NCBI GenBank assembly: GCA_035557635.1
Contig: DATMDR010000017.1
Coordinates: forward strand, 60,995-124,994
Direction of reading: 5' to 3'
DNA from: VRUE01 sp035557635
Lineage (GTDB): Bacteria > Actinomycetota > Thermoleophilia > Solirubrobacterales > 70-9
DNA length: 64,000 nt
Shown piece after piece: positions 40,869-49,426 of this stretch. The notes under the pieces are model-generated. The model saw nothing but the letters and a program-made list of their open reading frames with translations. It ran no database searches and was not told the DNA's origin. Numbering within the stretch: the stretch's first letter is position 1; each line of letters begins with the position of its first letter. Position numbers and translations under genes: made by a program.

Positions 40869-42449
40869 ATGTCACCCGTGGAATCACCCGAAGAGCAGGG
40901 AGTTCTCGACAGCCTGAAGAGGGTGCCAACGGCGGGATGGATTGCCGGCGGCATCCTGGTCATAGCCCTGGTTGTTGTGGTCGGAGTTCTCCTCGCCTCG
41001 GGCAGCTCCTCCGGCGACGAAAATGTCAACTTCACCGGCTCGGCCTACCCCAACGTCGACCTCTCGAACACCCGCCAGGTCGGTGGCCCGATCAAAGCCG
41101 CCACGGTTGCCGACCTCGAAGTCGCTTGGACGCTGCCCCTGGAAGCGGAAAGCTCGTTCGGCAGCTACGCCGCCTCGCCGGTGGTCGTCAACGGCGTCGT
41201 CTACTCGCAGGACCTGGTCTCCAACGTGCAGGCGATCGAGCTCGAGAGCGGAGAGGTTCTGTGGGAAAAACCCTACGAATCGGCCACCCTCGGACCCAAC
41301 GGCGTCACCGTCGGCGACGGGCGCGTCTACGGGGCGACCGCCACCGATGCGTTTGCCCTCGACCAGGAGACCGGCGAAGAGCTCTGGTCGGTTCCCCTGA
41401 CCCGGATCAGCACAGAGAGTGTCGACATCGCCCCTGGCTACCACGACGGCCTCGTCTACTTCTCCACCGTCCCGACCAACTCCAGCGCCACCTACGAAGC
41501 CGGCGGCGTCGGCGTGCTCTGGGCACTCGACGGCAAAACCGGCAAAAAAGTGTGGAACTTCGAAACGGTCCCGAAAGACCTCTGGGGCAACCCCAAAGTC
41601 AACTCCGGCGGCGGCGCCTGGTACACGCCCGCCTTCGACGAGAACGGCGACATGTACTTCGGCGTCGGCAACCCCGCGCCCTTCCCCGGCACGCCGCAGT
41701 TCCCCTCGGGGGCGAGCCGCCCGGGCCCCAACCTCTACACCAACTCGATCGTGAAGATGGACGCGACGACGGGGAAAATGGACTGGTACTACCAGCAGAC
41801 GCCCCACGATCTCTATGACTGGGACTTCCAGGGACCGCCGATGCTGGTCAAAGCCGGTGGACGCGACCTCGTCGTCGCTTCCGGCAAGTCCGGGATCGCC
41901 GTCGGGCTCGACCGCGAAACCGGAAAACTGATCTGGAAACGGCCGATCGGGATCCACAACGGCCACGACGACGACGGCCTGATGGCGATGCGGGGTGAAG
42001 CCTCGCGGATCAGAGGGGGCCCTGGATATCCCGGGGTTCTAGGCGGCGTGATCGCGCCCCCGTCGACCGATGGCTCGACCGCCTTCTTCCCCGTCGTCAA
42101 CCAGTCCATGAACATCGTCTCCGGCTCCGAAGTCGGCGGTGGCGGCGCGCCCGGCGGCGAACTGGTCGCGCTCGACGTCAAAACCGGTGCCGTCAAGTGG
42201 AAACACAAATTCCCGGGCGCAACCCCGTTCGGCGCCACCAGCGTGGTCAACGACCTCGTCTTCGCGACCACCTCCGACGGAGTCCTCTACGCCTTCGACA
42301 AGGACGACGGGAACGACGTCTGGGAAACGGCGCTGCCCGCCGGCATCAATGCCGGCCTGGCGATCGGCGGCGACACCCTGCTCGCTCCGGCCGGCGTCCC
42401 GACCGGCGCCGGCCAGACGCCTCAGATCGTCGCCTACCAACTGCCCTGA
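40869..42449 (+). CDS. Membrane-anchored PQQ-dehydrogenase-like beta-propeller protein
   Basis: A 526-residue protein with one N-terminal membrane helix (about residues 24-47, WIAGGILVIALVVVVGVLLA) and an extracytoplasmic eight-bladed propeller. PQQ-type W motifs recur (ALDQETGEELWSVPL, ALDGKTGKKVWNF, GLDRETGKLIWKRP, ALDVKTGAVKWKHKF). HDLYDWDF, typical of PQQ-dependent alcohol dehydrogenases, is present. No haem-c motif (CxxCH) is seen. It may oxidise an alcohol outside the membrane or be a non-catalytic BamB-like scaffold. It lies 25 nt after the N-monooxygenase but has its own promoter. Confidence 0.82.
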   Translation: MSPVESPEEQGVLDSLKRVPTAGWIAGGILVIALVVVVGVLLASGSSSGDENVNFTGSAYPNVDLSNTRQVGGPIKAATVADLEVAWTLPLEAESSFGSYAASPVVVNGVVYSQDLVSNVQAIELESGEVLWEKPYESATLGPNGVTVGDGRVYGATATDAFALDQETGEELWSVPLTRISTESVDIAPGYHDGLVYFSTVPTNSSATYEAGGVGVLWALDGKTGKKVWNFETVPKDLWGNPKVNSGGGAWYTPAFDENGDMYFGVGNPAPFPGTPQFPSGASRPGPNLYTNSIVKMDATTGKMDWYYQQTPHDLYDWDFQGPPMLVKAGGRDLVVASGKSGIAVGLDRETGKLIWKRPIGIHNGHDDDGLMAMRGEASRIRGGPGYPGVLGGVIAPPSTDGSTAFFPVVNQSMNIVSGSEVGGGGAPGGELVALDVKTGAVKWKHKFPGATPFGATSVVNDLVFATTSDGVLYAFDKDDGNDVWETALPAGINAGLAIGGDTLLAPAGVPTGAGQTPQIVAYQLP

Positions 42450-42483
42450 GCGAAACCGCAACGCGCGGAGCGTGCCGGGGAGG

Positions 42484-43248
42484 TCAGGCCTTGCGGCCCT
42501 CGGCGAAGATCTCGAACTGGTTGTCGCGCGGCTTGCGCGGCTTGCCGCTGCCCCGGTAGACGTTGGCGAGGGACATCCCCACCGACTCGTAGATCTCGGC
42601 CAGTTCGTCGGTCGTGTAGAGGCGCTGGCGGAACGGGATCGGCTCGTAGCGCTCGAACACCTCGCCGAAGCGGATCGGCACGGTGGAGCCTTCCAGGTAA
42701 CGGGTCTGGGAATTCCAGTGGTGGTCGCTTAGTTCCAGCGTCGCCTCGCCCGCGATCCAGCTTTTCTTCGGCAGGTTCTTTTCCGCGTGCAGAACGTTGG
42801 GGAGCTGCACCAGGTGGCCACCGCCCGCGCGCAGTGCTTTCGAGACGATCTCGAAGGTTCGGTAGTTCTCCTCATCGGTCTCGAAGTAGCCGACGGCGCC
42901 GTCGTTGAGGCTGAGCACAATGTCGAACTCGTCCTCCATCTCGAGCTCACGCAGGTCGGCCTCGAGATAGGTGATGTCGAGGTCCTGTTCGCCGGCGTCG
43001 CGCTTGGCCAGCTCGATCAGCTCTGCCGAGATGTCGACGCCGACCACCTCGAAGCCGCGGCGCCGCAGCTCCGTCGAGTGACGGCCGATCCCGCAGGCGA
43101 GGTCGAGCACCCGCTCGCCGCCCTCCGGCCTCAACATCGTCATCGCGCGGTCGACTTCGGCGATGGTCCGGTCGGCCCACGGCATCTGCCTCGTCTCGAG
43201 CGGAAAGCCGCGCGTGTACCAGTCCTGAGGTACCTCAACCTCGGTCAT
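42484..43248 (-). CDS. SAM-dependent methyltransferase
   Basis: A 254-residue class I methyltransferase. The SAM-binding motif I is VLDLACGIGRHS near residue 47; motif II is VVGVDIS with acidic Asp; motif III-like DEFDIVLSLNDGAVGYF follows. The C-terminal half carries the substrate pocket and is not assignable. It converges with the propeller gene and lies 37 nt from the M55 peptidase gene on the same strand. The substrate is unknown. Confidence 0.85.
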   Translation of the reverse strand: MTEVEVPQDWYTRGFPLETRQMPWADRTIAEVDRAMTMLRPEGGERVLDLACGIGRHSTELRRRGFEVVGVDISAELIELAKRDAGEQDLDITYLEADLRELEMEDEFDIVLSLNDGAVGYFETDEENYRTFEIVSKALRAGGGHLVQLPNVLHAEKNLPKKSWIAGEATLELSDHHWNSQTRYLEGSTVPIRFGEVFERYEPIPFRQRLYTTDELAEIYESVGMSLANVYRGSGKPRKPRDNQFEIFAEGRKA

Positions 43249-43284
43249 TGCTCTAAAAGCTTATAAGTAATCGGCGCGGGGGTG

Positions 43285-44202
43285 CTACCTGCTCGCGGCA
43301 AGCCACTGGCGCTCCTTCGAGCGCATGACCGGTGTGGCGAGGAGGCCGCCGAGGCGGCGCTGCAGGTTGCGCAGGCGCGAGTCGTGCCCGGCCGGCAGCA
43401 GCTTGGCCAGCTGGCGATACTCGCGCGAGACCTGGCTCGTGCGGAAGACAGTGGCGATCGTTCCCAGCAGCTCTGAGGGCTCGGCTACCGTGGTCCTCGC
43501 CAGCTCCTCGCCTTCGGCGGTGACCACCAGCTCGGCCGGATAGCTGCGGGTAGGCGGCGGCTGCATCGGCGCCGCCAGCGCCTCGCCAATCGCCTCGGCC
43601 AGCTCGGTGCGGACCGTGCCGACATCGCGTGAGCGCGCAGTGGCCCGTCCCTGCCCCTCCTTAGCCGTCACCAGCCGGGCGCTGCCGAGCTCGCCCTCGT
43701 CGAGCTCCTCGAGCATCCAACGGTCGCCGGCGGCAGCCAGGACCGGGATCCCCTCGACGGCGAGGCCCTGCGCGTAGACACGGGTCTCACTCAGCGACTC
43801 GCCGTCCAGCAGCACCTCCATCTCCCAGACGAAGGTGTGAGAGCAGAACGCGCGCGGGTTCGGGGTGCTGGCGTGGTGGCCGATCATCACGACCGCATCG
43901 AGCGGCCCGCCGTTGGCCTTGGTGAACGAAGGGTCGGCCTCGACCAGAGCGAGGTCGGCGATCGGCCGCACCTCGACCTCCTCCGGCATCCGCTCGCGCA
44001 GAATGTTGGTCCCGACCATGTGCCAGTCCCCAACCGAGATCCGCTCGACCCCGCCCCTGCGCAAAGCATCGACCGCGACCAGCACCTCTTCAGTCATCAG
44101 CCTGCGCCCCCGCGCATAAGCAGCCGGATGCGACGGCAGGCAATCGCCATAGTCGTCGATCCCCGCAATCCCCTCCATGTCTGCTGCGATGAGGACGTTC
44201 AC
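43285..44202 (-). CDS. M55-family D-aminopeptidase (DppA-like)
   Basis: About 305 residues from GTG 44202 (VNVLIAADMEG); the further upstream frame adds an implausible basic tail. Asp8 and Glu10 in DMEG are the first zinc ligands of the family. GDWHMVGTNI and MIGHHAST supply further conserved His residues. Members are cytoplasmic, ring-forming zinc peptidases that trim D-Ala-containing peptides, such as those from peptidoglycan turnover. No dipeptide transporter is adjacent. Length fits the family, with a somewhat extended C-terminus. Confidence 0.88.
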   Translation of the reverse strand: MNVLIAADMEGIAGIDDYGDCLPSHPAAYARGRRLMTEEVLVAVDALRRGGVERISVGDWHMVGTNILRERMPEEVEVRPIADLALVEADPSFTKANGGPLDAVVMIGHHASTPNPRAFCSHTFVWEMEVLLDGESLSETRVYAQGLAVEGIPVLAAAGDRWMLEELDEGELGSARLVTAKEGQGRATARSRDVGTVRTELAEAIGEALAAPMQPPPTRSYPAELVVTAEGEELARTTVAEPSELLGTIATVFRTSQVSREYRQLAKLLPAGHDSRLRNLQRRLGGLLATPVMRSKERQWLAASR

Positions 44203-44375
44203 GCGCCGGAGCCTAACGACAGCTATCGGCCAAGGGCAGTAGGGCAACGCCCGTCGCAGTAACCGCCAAGACCCCCACCTTCGCAGCCCCCCGTCAACTG
44301 ATGGCCGACCCAGGTCGAAGTCGATGCGAGCAGGGCCATATCGCTACCGGAACTCGAACTCCGTTTCAGTGAGCT

Positions 44376-45056
44376 TTACGGCCCGCCGAGGCGCCAAGTG
44401 AAATTGCCCTTCGCGTAGTTGATGGTCGCCGTGTATCGATAGCCTTCCTGAAATTCGCCTTCTTCGCTGGTAATTGCCAAGCAAGAGAAGTTCTGGGCGG
44501 CGAGGCTGGTATCTACCTTTCCACCTTCGGCTTCGCATGACGTTTCAGAGACGTATTCCGAGATGCCTTCTTCGGCTTCGCCATTCGCGTCCTCAGTGAT
44601 GGCCACCTCAAGTTCCTTAACGCTTTCTCGTCCGTACTCTGCTTCGACGCGTTCGAGTTCTTCTTCGGTTTCCAGCTCTTCTTCAGCCAACCTTTCTTCT
44701 TCAGCCTTTTCTTGCTGTGCAAGCTCGCGTTCTTCTTGTTCTTCCTTCTGTTCCTGTGCAACCCGATTGTCGTGGTTGACCTTGGCGATCACTCCAGCCG
44801 TACATGCCCCGACGAGCAGGCCGAGAATCACGCCACCGACAGCAATCTTCTGTCGTTTCGACATGCCTTTGATGCGTTTCTTCGCTCGCAGCCTCCGGCT
44901 GCGGATGAAGCTGGCGCCGCAATGAGGGCAAGTGTCATCAAGCGTTTGCGACTGTGCCGAACAGTTCGGGCAGACTCGAACCGGCGGTTCCTTGGCAATG
45001 GCGTCGCCCGATGCTGGCTTGCTCTCCGAGTCTGGCTGTTTGGGCCGATCGCTCAT
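44376..45056 (-). CDS. Zinc-ribbon, single-pass membrane protein with coiled-coil
   Basis: A 226-residue protein. An N-terminal zinc ribbon CPNC...CPHC (about residues 29-47) is followed by a basic stretch, one membrane helix (about 71-92, IAVGGVILGLLVGACTAGVIA), a very Glu-rich helix likely to be a coiled coil, and a small C-terminal domain with two Cys residues. The ribbon should face the cytoplasm and the rest the outside. It is third in a same-strand set of small envelope proteins (45816 to 44376) spaced 11-17 nt apart, so probably an operon. The function is unknown. Confidence 0.72.
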   Translation of the reverse strand: MSDRPKQPDSESKPASGDAIAKEPPVRVCPNCSAQSQTLDDTCPHCGASFIRSRRLRAKKRIKGMSKRQKIAVGGVILGLLVGACTAGVIAKVNHDNRVAQEQKEEQEERELAQQEKAEEERLAEEELETEEELERVEAEYGRESVKELEVAITEDANGEAEEGISEYVSETSCEAEGGKVDTSLAAQNFSCLAITSEEGEFQEGYRYTATINYAKGNFTWRLGGP

Positions 45057-45067
45057 CTGCTGCCAAG

Positions 45068-45421
45068 CTAGGTGGAAGAGTCAGCTGGCTGCGGTTTGAG
45101 CTGGGCTGCGGCGGCGAAGTCATGATTGCAGCCAGGACACGCAGTCAGACCCTTCTTGACTCTCTCCCCGCATACCGGACACACACGGCCCTTTGGTCTA
45201 GTCATCAGCCAAATCAGCGAAAGGAACACAAAGCCGATGAAGCCGATGAAAAGAATTAGGGCGACACCGATTCCCGTCCCAGCTTCACAGGCTTCCTGCT
45301 CTAGTTGCGTCGCCTCGGATGTGCAATCGCTTCCGGCTGCTCCGGCAATCGCCCACAGAAGGATCAGCGTCGACCAGACGATCAGCGCCCAGGTCATCTT
45401 TCGCCACCGCGGTCGTTTCAT
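45068..45421 (-). CDS. Two-helix membrane protein with C-terminal zinc ribbon
   Basis: A 117-residue protein with two membrane helices (about 10-28 and 50-72) joined by a Cys-containing outside loop, followed by a cytoplasmic zinc ribbon CPVCGERV...CPGCNHDF. Both this and its downstream neighbour have zinc ribbons on the cytoplasmic side, which suggests they act together. It is the middle gene of the three-gene set. No family is recognised. Confidence 0.7.
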   Translation of the reverse strand: MKRPRWRKMTWALIVWSTLILLWAIAGAAGSDCTSEATQLEQEACEAGTGIGVALILFIGFIGFVFLSLIWLMTRPKGRVCPVCGERVKKGLTACPGCNHDFAAAAQLKPQPADSST

Positions 45422-45438
45422 CTACTGACAACCCATCC

Positions 45439-45816
45439 TTATTCGATCTTTTCCCAGGTGCCGCAGCCACCGGTTTCGAAATAGGGGGAGTTGATTTCCA
45501 GTGTTTGAGTGCTGTTCGCACCGCCGTTTTCGCGAATCGCGCCGGGATTCGCCTTTCCGAGCAGCGCCCAGTAGCAACTGCCGCCCCCAGGAGCGCGATA
45601 TACGCCGGGCTGATAGTCGCGCCCCTGCTGCCAAACCCCATCCGGAATCGTGGTTGAGGTGGGAGCAGTCGTTTCTTCGGCCGTTTCCGAGGTTGCGCCA
45701 GATGATTCCGCAGAATTTGTGACGGTCTCCGTGACGGTCTCGGGCTCACTTGAGCCACAGCCTGCAGCCACCAGAACCAGCACGATCAATACCCCGAGCA
45801 CCCAGAACTGCCGCAT
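45439..45816 (-). CDS. Small lipoprotein
   Basis: A 125-residue exported protein. The lipobox VAAGC puts the lipid-modified Cys near residue 20. A Thr/Ser/Glu-rich linker leads to a small domain with GVWQQGRDYQPGVYRAPGGG and two Cys residues. AGGTTGAG precedes the ATG. It is the first gene of the three-gene set with the two zinc-ribbon membrane proteins. The function is unknown. Confidence 0.75.
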   Translation of the reverse strand: MRQFWVLGVLIVLVLVAAGCGSSEPETVTETVTNSAESSGATSETAEETTAPTSTTIPDGVWQQGRDYQPGVYRAPGGGSCYWALLGKANPGAIRENGGANSTQTLEINSPYFETGGCGTWEKIE

Positions 45817-45829
45817 CTCAACCTCCCGA

Positions 45830-46320
45830 TAGCCGTTGAAGCGACCGCGACAGTACCCGATTCTTCACGCATAGGACTTAAATCTCGATCAATCAGCCTC
45901 CGACACCGAGACGGAACCCTTGAAGACGTAGCGACAGATCTCTTCGCTTGGCTCGCCGTCGCGCAAGACAAATTCAACTCATCGAGGGCTCGGCGCCCCT
46001 TCTGTACGAGTTTCAGAAGGCTCTGGCCCCTACCTCTGGAGATCGAGATGGATCATGCGCAGCAGCTCGTGGAGTACCGCCAGCGGAACACAAGACGAAC
46101 CACGCGGCACGGGTGGTGGGTGATTCGATCTCGCTGGCACGGTAGTTCGTCATTACGCAATCGGCGGAAATCACCGAAGCGAGATCGGTACGGAGGTCGG
46201 CCAAGCCGCCACAGCCTCTTGGTAGCCCTTGCCATAGGCGTCGGCGGTCCGAAAATCATCGTCACGTGGTCAACCCGCTCGCCGAACTGGTCGAGCTCGC
46301 TGGTCCCGGCTCTCGCTAGT
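45830..46320. other. Region without a supported gene
   Basis: About 490 bp. Short open frames exist on both strands but none has a ribosome-binding site, membrane or domain pattern, or sensible composition. It may hold remnants of a decayed gene. No repeat, hairpin or promoter stands out. Confidence 0.4.
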
Positions 46321-46325
46321 CAGCG

Positions 46326-46703
46326 TTAGAGACCGAGGAGCCCTCCGACCGCGAGGATCGCCGCGAGGACGCAGAGGGCGAGGAAGAGTGCGGTTGCGAT
46401 GTAGACCCACCGTGGGTTGGGTTCTCCGTCAATTCCTTCCTCCTCAGCCAGGGTTTCTGGGTAACGGGCTTTTGCGCGCGCAAGCTTGGCTGGGCCATAA
46501 AGATGGCGGGCCCACCAAGACTCGGGTCGGGCCAGTCTGAAGCCCGTGATCCACCAAACAATCCCGAGCGTGTACCAGCCGTGATCAAACAGGGGCCACT
46601 GACCCTTCAGGACCGTGACCGTCGCCGGCCCGATGATCAGCACGACCCAGAGACCGATGCCGTAGGCGATGGCGACCCCCGTCGAAACCGCAAGCAGCTC
46701 CAC
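46326..46703 (-). CDS. Small membrane protein
   Basis: A 125-residue protein from GTG 46703. Three hydrophobic segments are visible: about residues 8-33, a shorter one around 40-55 (WYTLGIVWWITGF), and 98-123 (YIATALFLALCVLAAILAVGGLL). A charged cytoplasmic-type loop lies between the last two. No family is recognised. The hydrophobic pattern and AT-relative codon bias against shadow frames support it. Confidence 0.6.
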   Translation of the reverse strand: MELLAVSTGVAIAYGIGLWVVLIIGPATVTVLKGQWPLFDHGWYTLGIVWWITGFRLARPESWWARHLYGPAKLARAKARYPETLAEEEGIDGEPNPRWVYIATALFLALCVLAAILAVGGLLGL

Positions 46704-47010
46704 GGGGTGCAGTATCGCCGGTCGGGGCTACTCGCCGATAATCCCGATGCGGTAGGCGCCCGACACGGACGAAGCGGATGCGGTGACCGCCGGGGCGGTA
46801 GGGCGGCTTTTCGGCTCGACGCCTTCTTTGGCGGGGGAACGAGGGTTGCCTCCCGAGGTCGTCGACGAGGATCGCGAGGTGGTTGTAGGTCAGCTCGAGG
46901 CAGTTCGTCGCCGGCGAAGGATCGATCCAAGAAGCGCTTCGACGCCCGGATCGTCTAGCCGGTCTCGCGAGTCTGGATGAGGGATCGAGGCCGACGAGGG
47001 CCATGAGCCA
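46704..47010. other. Intergenic region before tRNA-Glu, no supported gene
   Basis: About 300 bp of GC-rich sequence. Open frames here are Arg/Pro-rich and lack start signals. I see no promoter or clear hairpin. Confidence 0.4.
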
Positions 47011-47083
47011 TACCGCTACGGGGATTCGAACCCCGGTTTCCGGACTGAGAATCCGGCGTCCTAGTCCCCTAGACGATAGCGGC
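47011..47083 (-). tRNA. tRNA-Glu (anticodon CUC)
   Basis: A complete cloverleaf on the minus strand: acceptor GCCGCTA/TAGCGGT (terminal G-U pair), GTCTAGG D-arm, anticodon stem CCGGA/TCCGG with loop TTCTCAG, and T-arm GGGTTCGAATCCC. The anticodon CUC reads GAG. Confidence 0.95.
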
Positions 47084-47175
47084 GCGGGAGCGACATCCTA
47101 GCGAGCGCGGGCGGCGGCTCGTCTCGTCGCCAGAGGCCAGGCAGTGACCGCCAGGCGGTAGATTGCCTGCTTCCG

Positions 47176-47259
47176 GCGGCTGTGGCGGAACTGGTAGACG
47201 CGCACGGTTCAGGTCCGTGTGGAGGCAACTCCGTGGAGGTTCGACTCCTCTCAGCCGCA
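47176..47259 (+). tRNA. tRNA-Leu (anticodon CAG)
   Basis: A class II cloverleaf with acceptor GCGGCTG/CAGCCGC, anticodon loop TTCAGGT, a long variable arm (TGGAGGCAACTCC) and T-loop TTCGACT. It reads CUG. It is a normal tRNA-Leu and contrasts with the UAA tRNA at 32518, which lacks the long arm. Confidence 0.96.
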
Positions 47260-47284
47260 TAGGTGCCGCGCGCTCAGGCGCGCG

Positions 47285-48202
47285 TTAGGCGGGCTGCTTC
47301 GCCGCCGCGTGCCAGCCGGCACGGGCAGCAGTGTCGGCGATCTCGTCGACGAAGAGTGGCCAGAGCGCTTCGGGGAAGTCGTGGCCCATGCCCTCGACCA
47401 TGCGCAGCCGGGCGCCGGGGATGGCGCGGGCCGTGGCACGGCCGCCGCTGGGTCGGATCAGCGGGTCACGGGTGCCATGGATCACGGTCACCGGCAGGGT
47501 CAGGTCGCCGAGGGCCCGCGTGCGACTACCGGAGGCCGAGATCGCGTGGATCTGGCGCATGATGCCGGCGGGGTTGTGGGAACGCTCGTACATCCTGCCC
47601 GCGATCTCCCGCAGCCGCTCCTCGTCCATCGCGAAGGCGGGTGAGCCGATCAGCTCGAAGGTCTTGACGACGCGCTCGACGTAGGCGTACCTGTCACGAG
47701 GGAAGTCGGAGAGCAGCAGGGCGTAGGCCTTCGGGGTCGGCGTGCCGACCAGGCGGTTGCCGGTCGTCGACATGATCGAGACCAGCGAGCGAACCCGCTC
47801 GGGCTGCTCGATCGCCAGTGTCTGGCCAATCATCCCGCCCATCGAGGCGCCGACCACATGGGCCGAGTCGATCTCGAGGTGATCCATCAGCCCGGCCGCG
47901 TCGGCCGCCATGTCAGAGAGCCGGTAAGCCGCGGTCGAGCGGCGGCCGACGAAGACATCGATGCGCTTCGGAATGCCCGCCGAGTCGATCATCGTCGAGC
48001 GGCCGATGTCGCGGTTGTCGAAACGCACAACCCGGAACCCGCGCTCAGCCAGCGTTGCGCAGAAGGCCTCGTCCCAGGCAAGCATCTGGGTGCCCAAGCC
48101 CATGACCAGGAAGAGTGGCTCACCATCCGGGTCGCCGATCTCCTGGTAGGCGATCTCGATTCCGTTGGCGGGCGCGAGGCGCTCCTCGCTGAGGCTGTGC
48201 AT
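47285..48202 (-). CDS. Alpha/beta-hydrolase
   Basis: A 305-residue cytoplasmic hydrolase. The nucleophile Ser is in GASMGGM near residue 120, the acid Asp in GTRDPLI and the His in GMGHDFP. An oxyanion-type stretch VMGLGTQMLAWD lies near the N-terminus. It resembles esterase/lipase-type members annotated as aclacinomycin-methylesterase-like, but the substrate is not assignable. It lies between tRNA-Leu and the divergent phosphoesterase. Confidence 0.85.
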   Translation of the reverse strand: MHSLSEERLAPANGIEIAYQEIGDPDGEPLFLVMGLGTQMLAWDEAFCATLAERGFRVVRFDNRDIGRSTMIDSAGIPKRIDVFVGRRSTAAYRLSDMAADAAGLMDHLEIDSAHVVGASMGGMIGQTLAIEQPERVRSLVSIMSTTGNRLVGTPTPKAYALLLSDFPRDRYAYVERVVKTFELIGSPAFAMDEERLREIAGRMYERSHNPAGIMRQIHAISASGSRTRALGDLTLPVTVIHGTRDPLIRPSGGRATARAIPGARLRMVEGMGHDFPEALWPLFVDEIADTAARAGWHAAAKQPA

Positions 48203-48253
48203 GCGGGAAGTCTAGCCGGGACTGGCCAGCTGGCCAGGAAGTAAGTTGACCTT

Positions 48254-49363
48254 GTGCGTACGGCGATCGTCTCCGACCTCCACCTCGGCAGTGCCTTCGG
48301 CGAGGACCTGCTGCGCGACGCCGAGATCCGCCAGGTCCTGCTCGGCGAGATCGCAGGTGCCGACCGGCTCGTCCTGCTCGGCGACGCGCTCGAGCTGCGC
48401 GAAAGGCCGCTGGCGCCGATGCTGGAGGTGGCACGGCCCTTCTTCGAGGACCTCGGAGAAGCGATGCGGGGGCGAGAGGTCCTGCTCGTGCCCGGCAACC
48501 ACGACCACCGCCTCGCCGAGCCGCTGCTGGAGGAGCTGGCACTCGCCGGCGTGCCGCTCGGGCTCGAGCACCGCGGCGAGCCGCGCACGGGGCCGCTGGC
48601 ACGGATCGACAGCTGGCTCGGGGAGGCTCAGCTCGCCGTCGCCTACCCCGGCGCCTGGCTGCGCGACGACTTCTACGCGACCCACGGCCACTACATGGAC
48701 TGCCACATGAGCCTGCCGCGGATGGAGTGCCTCGCGGCGGCGGCGATGATGCGCAGCTTCGGCTCGCCACCCGAGGCCGCGACCCCCGAGGACTACGAGC
48801 GGGTCCTCCGCCCCATCTACGGCCTCTCGTTCGGGTTCGCCCAGTCGGGCCTGGCGCGAAAGGCGGCGAGGCCCTCGGAACGAGCCTGGCGGAGGATCTC
48901 GACGCAGGATGGAGGCAACGGCCGGCTCCGCCGCCATGCCACGCGTACCGCACTCGCCGCCGGCATCCCCGCCGTCGTCTGGACCCTCAACCGCCTGCTC
49001 GACGCCGAGTTCTCCGCCGACCTCTCCGGAGCATCGATCTCGCGCAGCGGGATCGATGCTGCGACCGAGCTGGCACGCCGGCTGCAGCTGGGCGCAACCC
49101 AGATGATCACCGGTCACACGCACAGGGCCGGTCCCCGGGCGGACGAGGCCGGCTGGGATCTGCCGGGCGGTGGCAGCCTGCACAACTCGGGCAGCTGGAT
49201 CTTCGCCTCGGCCTTCCACCACCCTGGTCGCCCACCAGGCCCCTACTGGCCGGGGACGGTGACCTGGCTCGAGGACGACGATGCTCCGCGGCAGGTGAAC
49301 CTGCTCGCGGAGCGCTCCGGCGACGAGCTCGGCGCGATCGCCGCGCGGCTGGCCGGCTCGTGA
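48254..49363 (+). CDS. Calcineurin-like metallophosphoesterase
   Basis: A 369-residue protein from GTG 48254, which lies 7 nt after a TAAGTT -10-like box, suggesting a leaderless transcript. The two-metal motifs appear in order: SDLHLGS (D-x-H), LLGDALEL (GD), VPGNHDHR (GNHD) and ITGHTHRA (GHxH). These bind the dinuclear centre that hydrolyses phosphoesters. The substrate is unknown; the UDP-diacylglucosamine hydrolase group has similar motifs. Length is greater than that family because of a helical insert around residues 150-260. Confidence 0.88.
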   Translation: MRTAIVSDLHLGSAFGEDLLRDAEIRQVLLGEIAGADRLVLLGDALELRERPLAPMLEVARPFFEDLGEAMRGREVLLVPGNHDHRLAEPLLEELALAGVPLGLEHRGEPRTGPLARIDSWLGEAQLAVAYPGAWLRDDFYATHGHYMDCHMSLPRMECLAAAAMMRSFGSPPEAATPEDYERVLRPIYGLSFGFAQSGLARKAARPSERAWRRISTQDGGNGRLRRHATRTALAAGIPAVVWTLNRLLDAEFSADLSGASISRSGIDAATELARRLQLGATQMITGHTHRAGPRADEAGWDLPGGGSLHNSGSWIFASAFHHPGRPPGPYWPGTVTWLEDDDAPRQVNLLAERSGDELGAIAARLAGS

Positions 49364-49426
49364 ACGGCGCGCGCTAGGCGAGCCGGAGGTGGCTCGACGG
49401 AGCCTCCCCGCTGTTGCTCCGGCGAG

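Noticed and set aside
45948..46329. Short open frames on both strands between 45.9 and 46.3 kb
   Set aside because: They lack start signals, sensible composition and recognisable motifs. At most they are remnants of a decayed gene.
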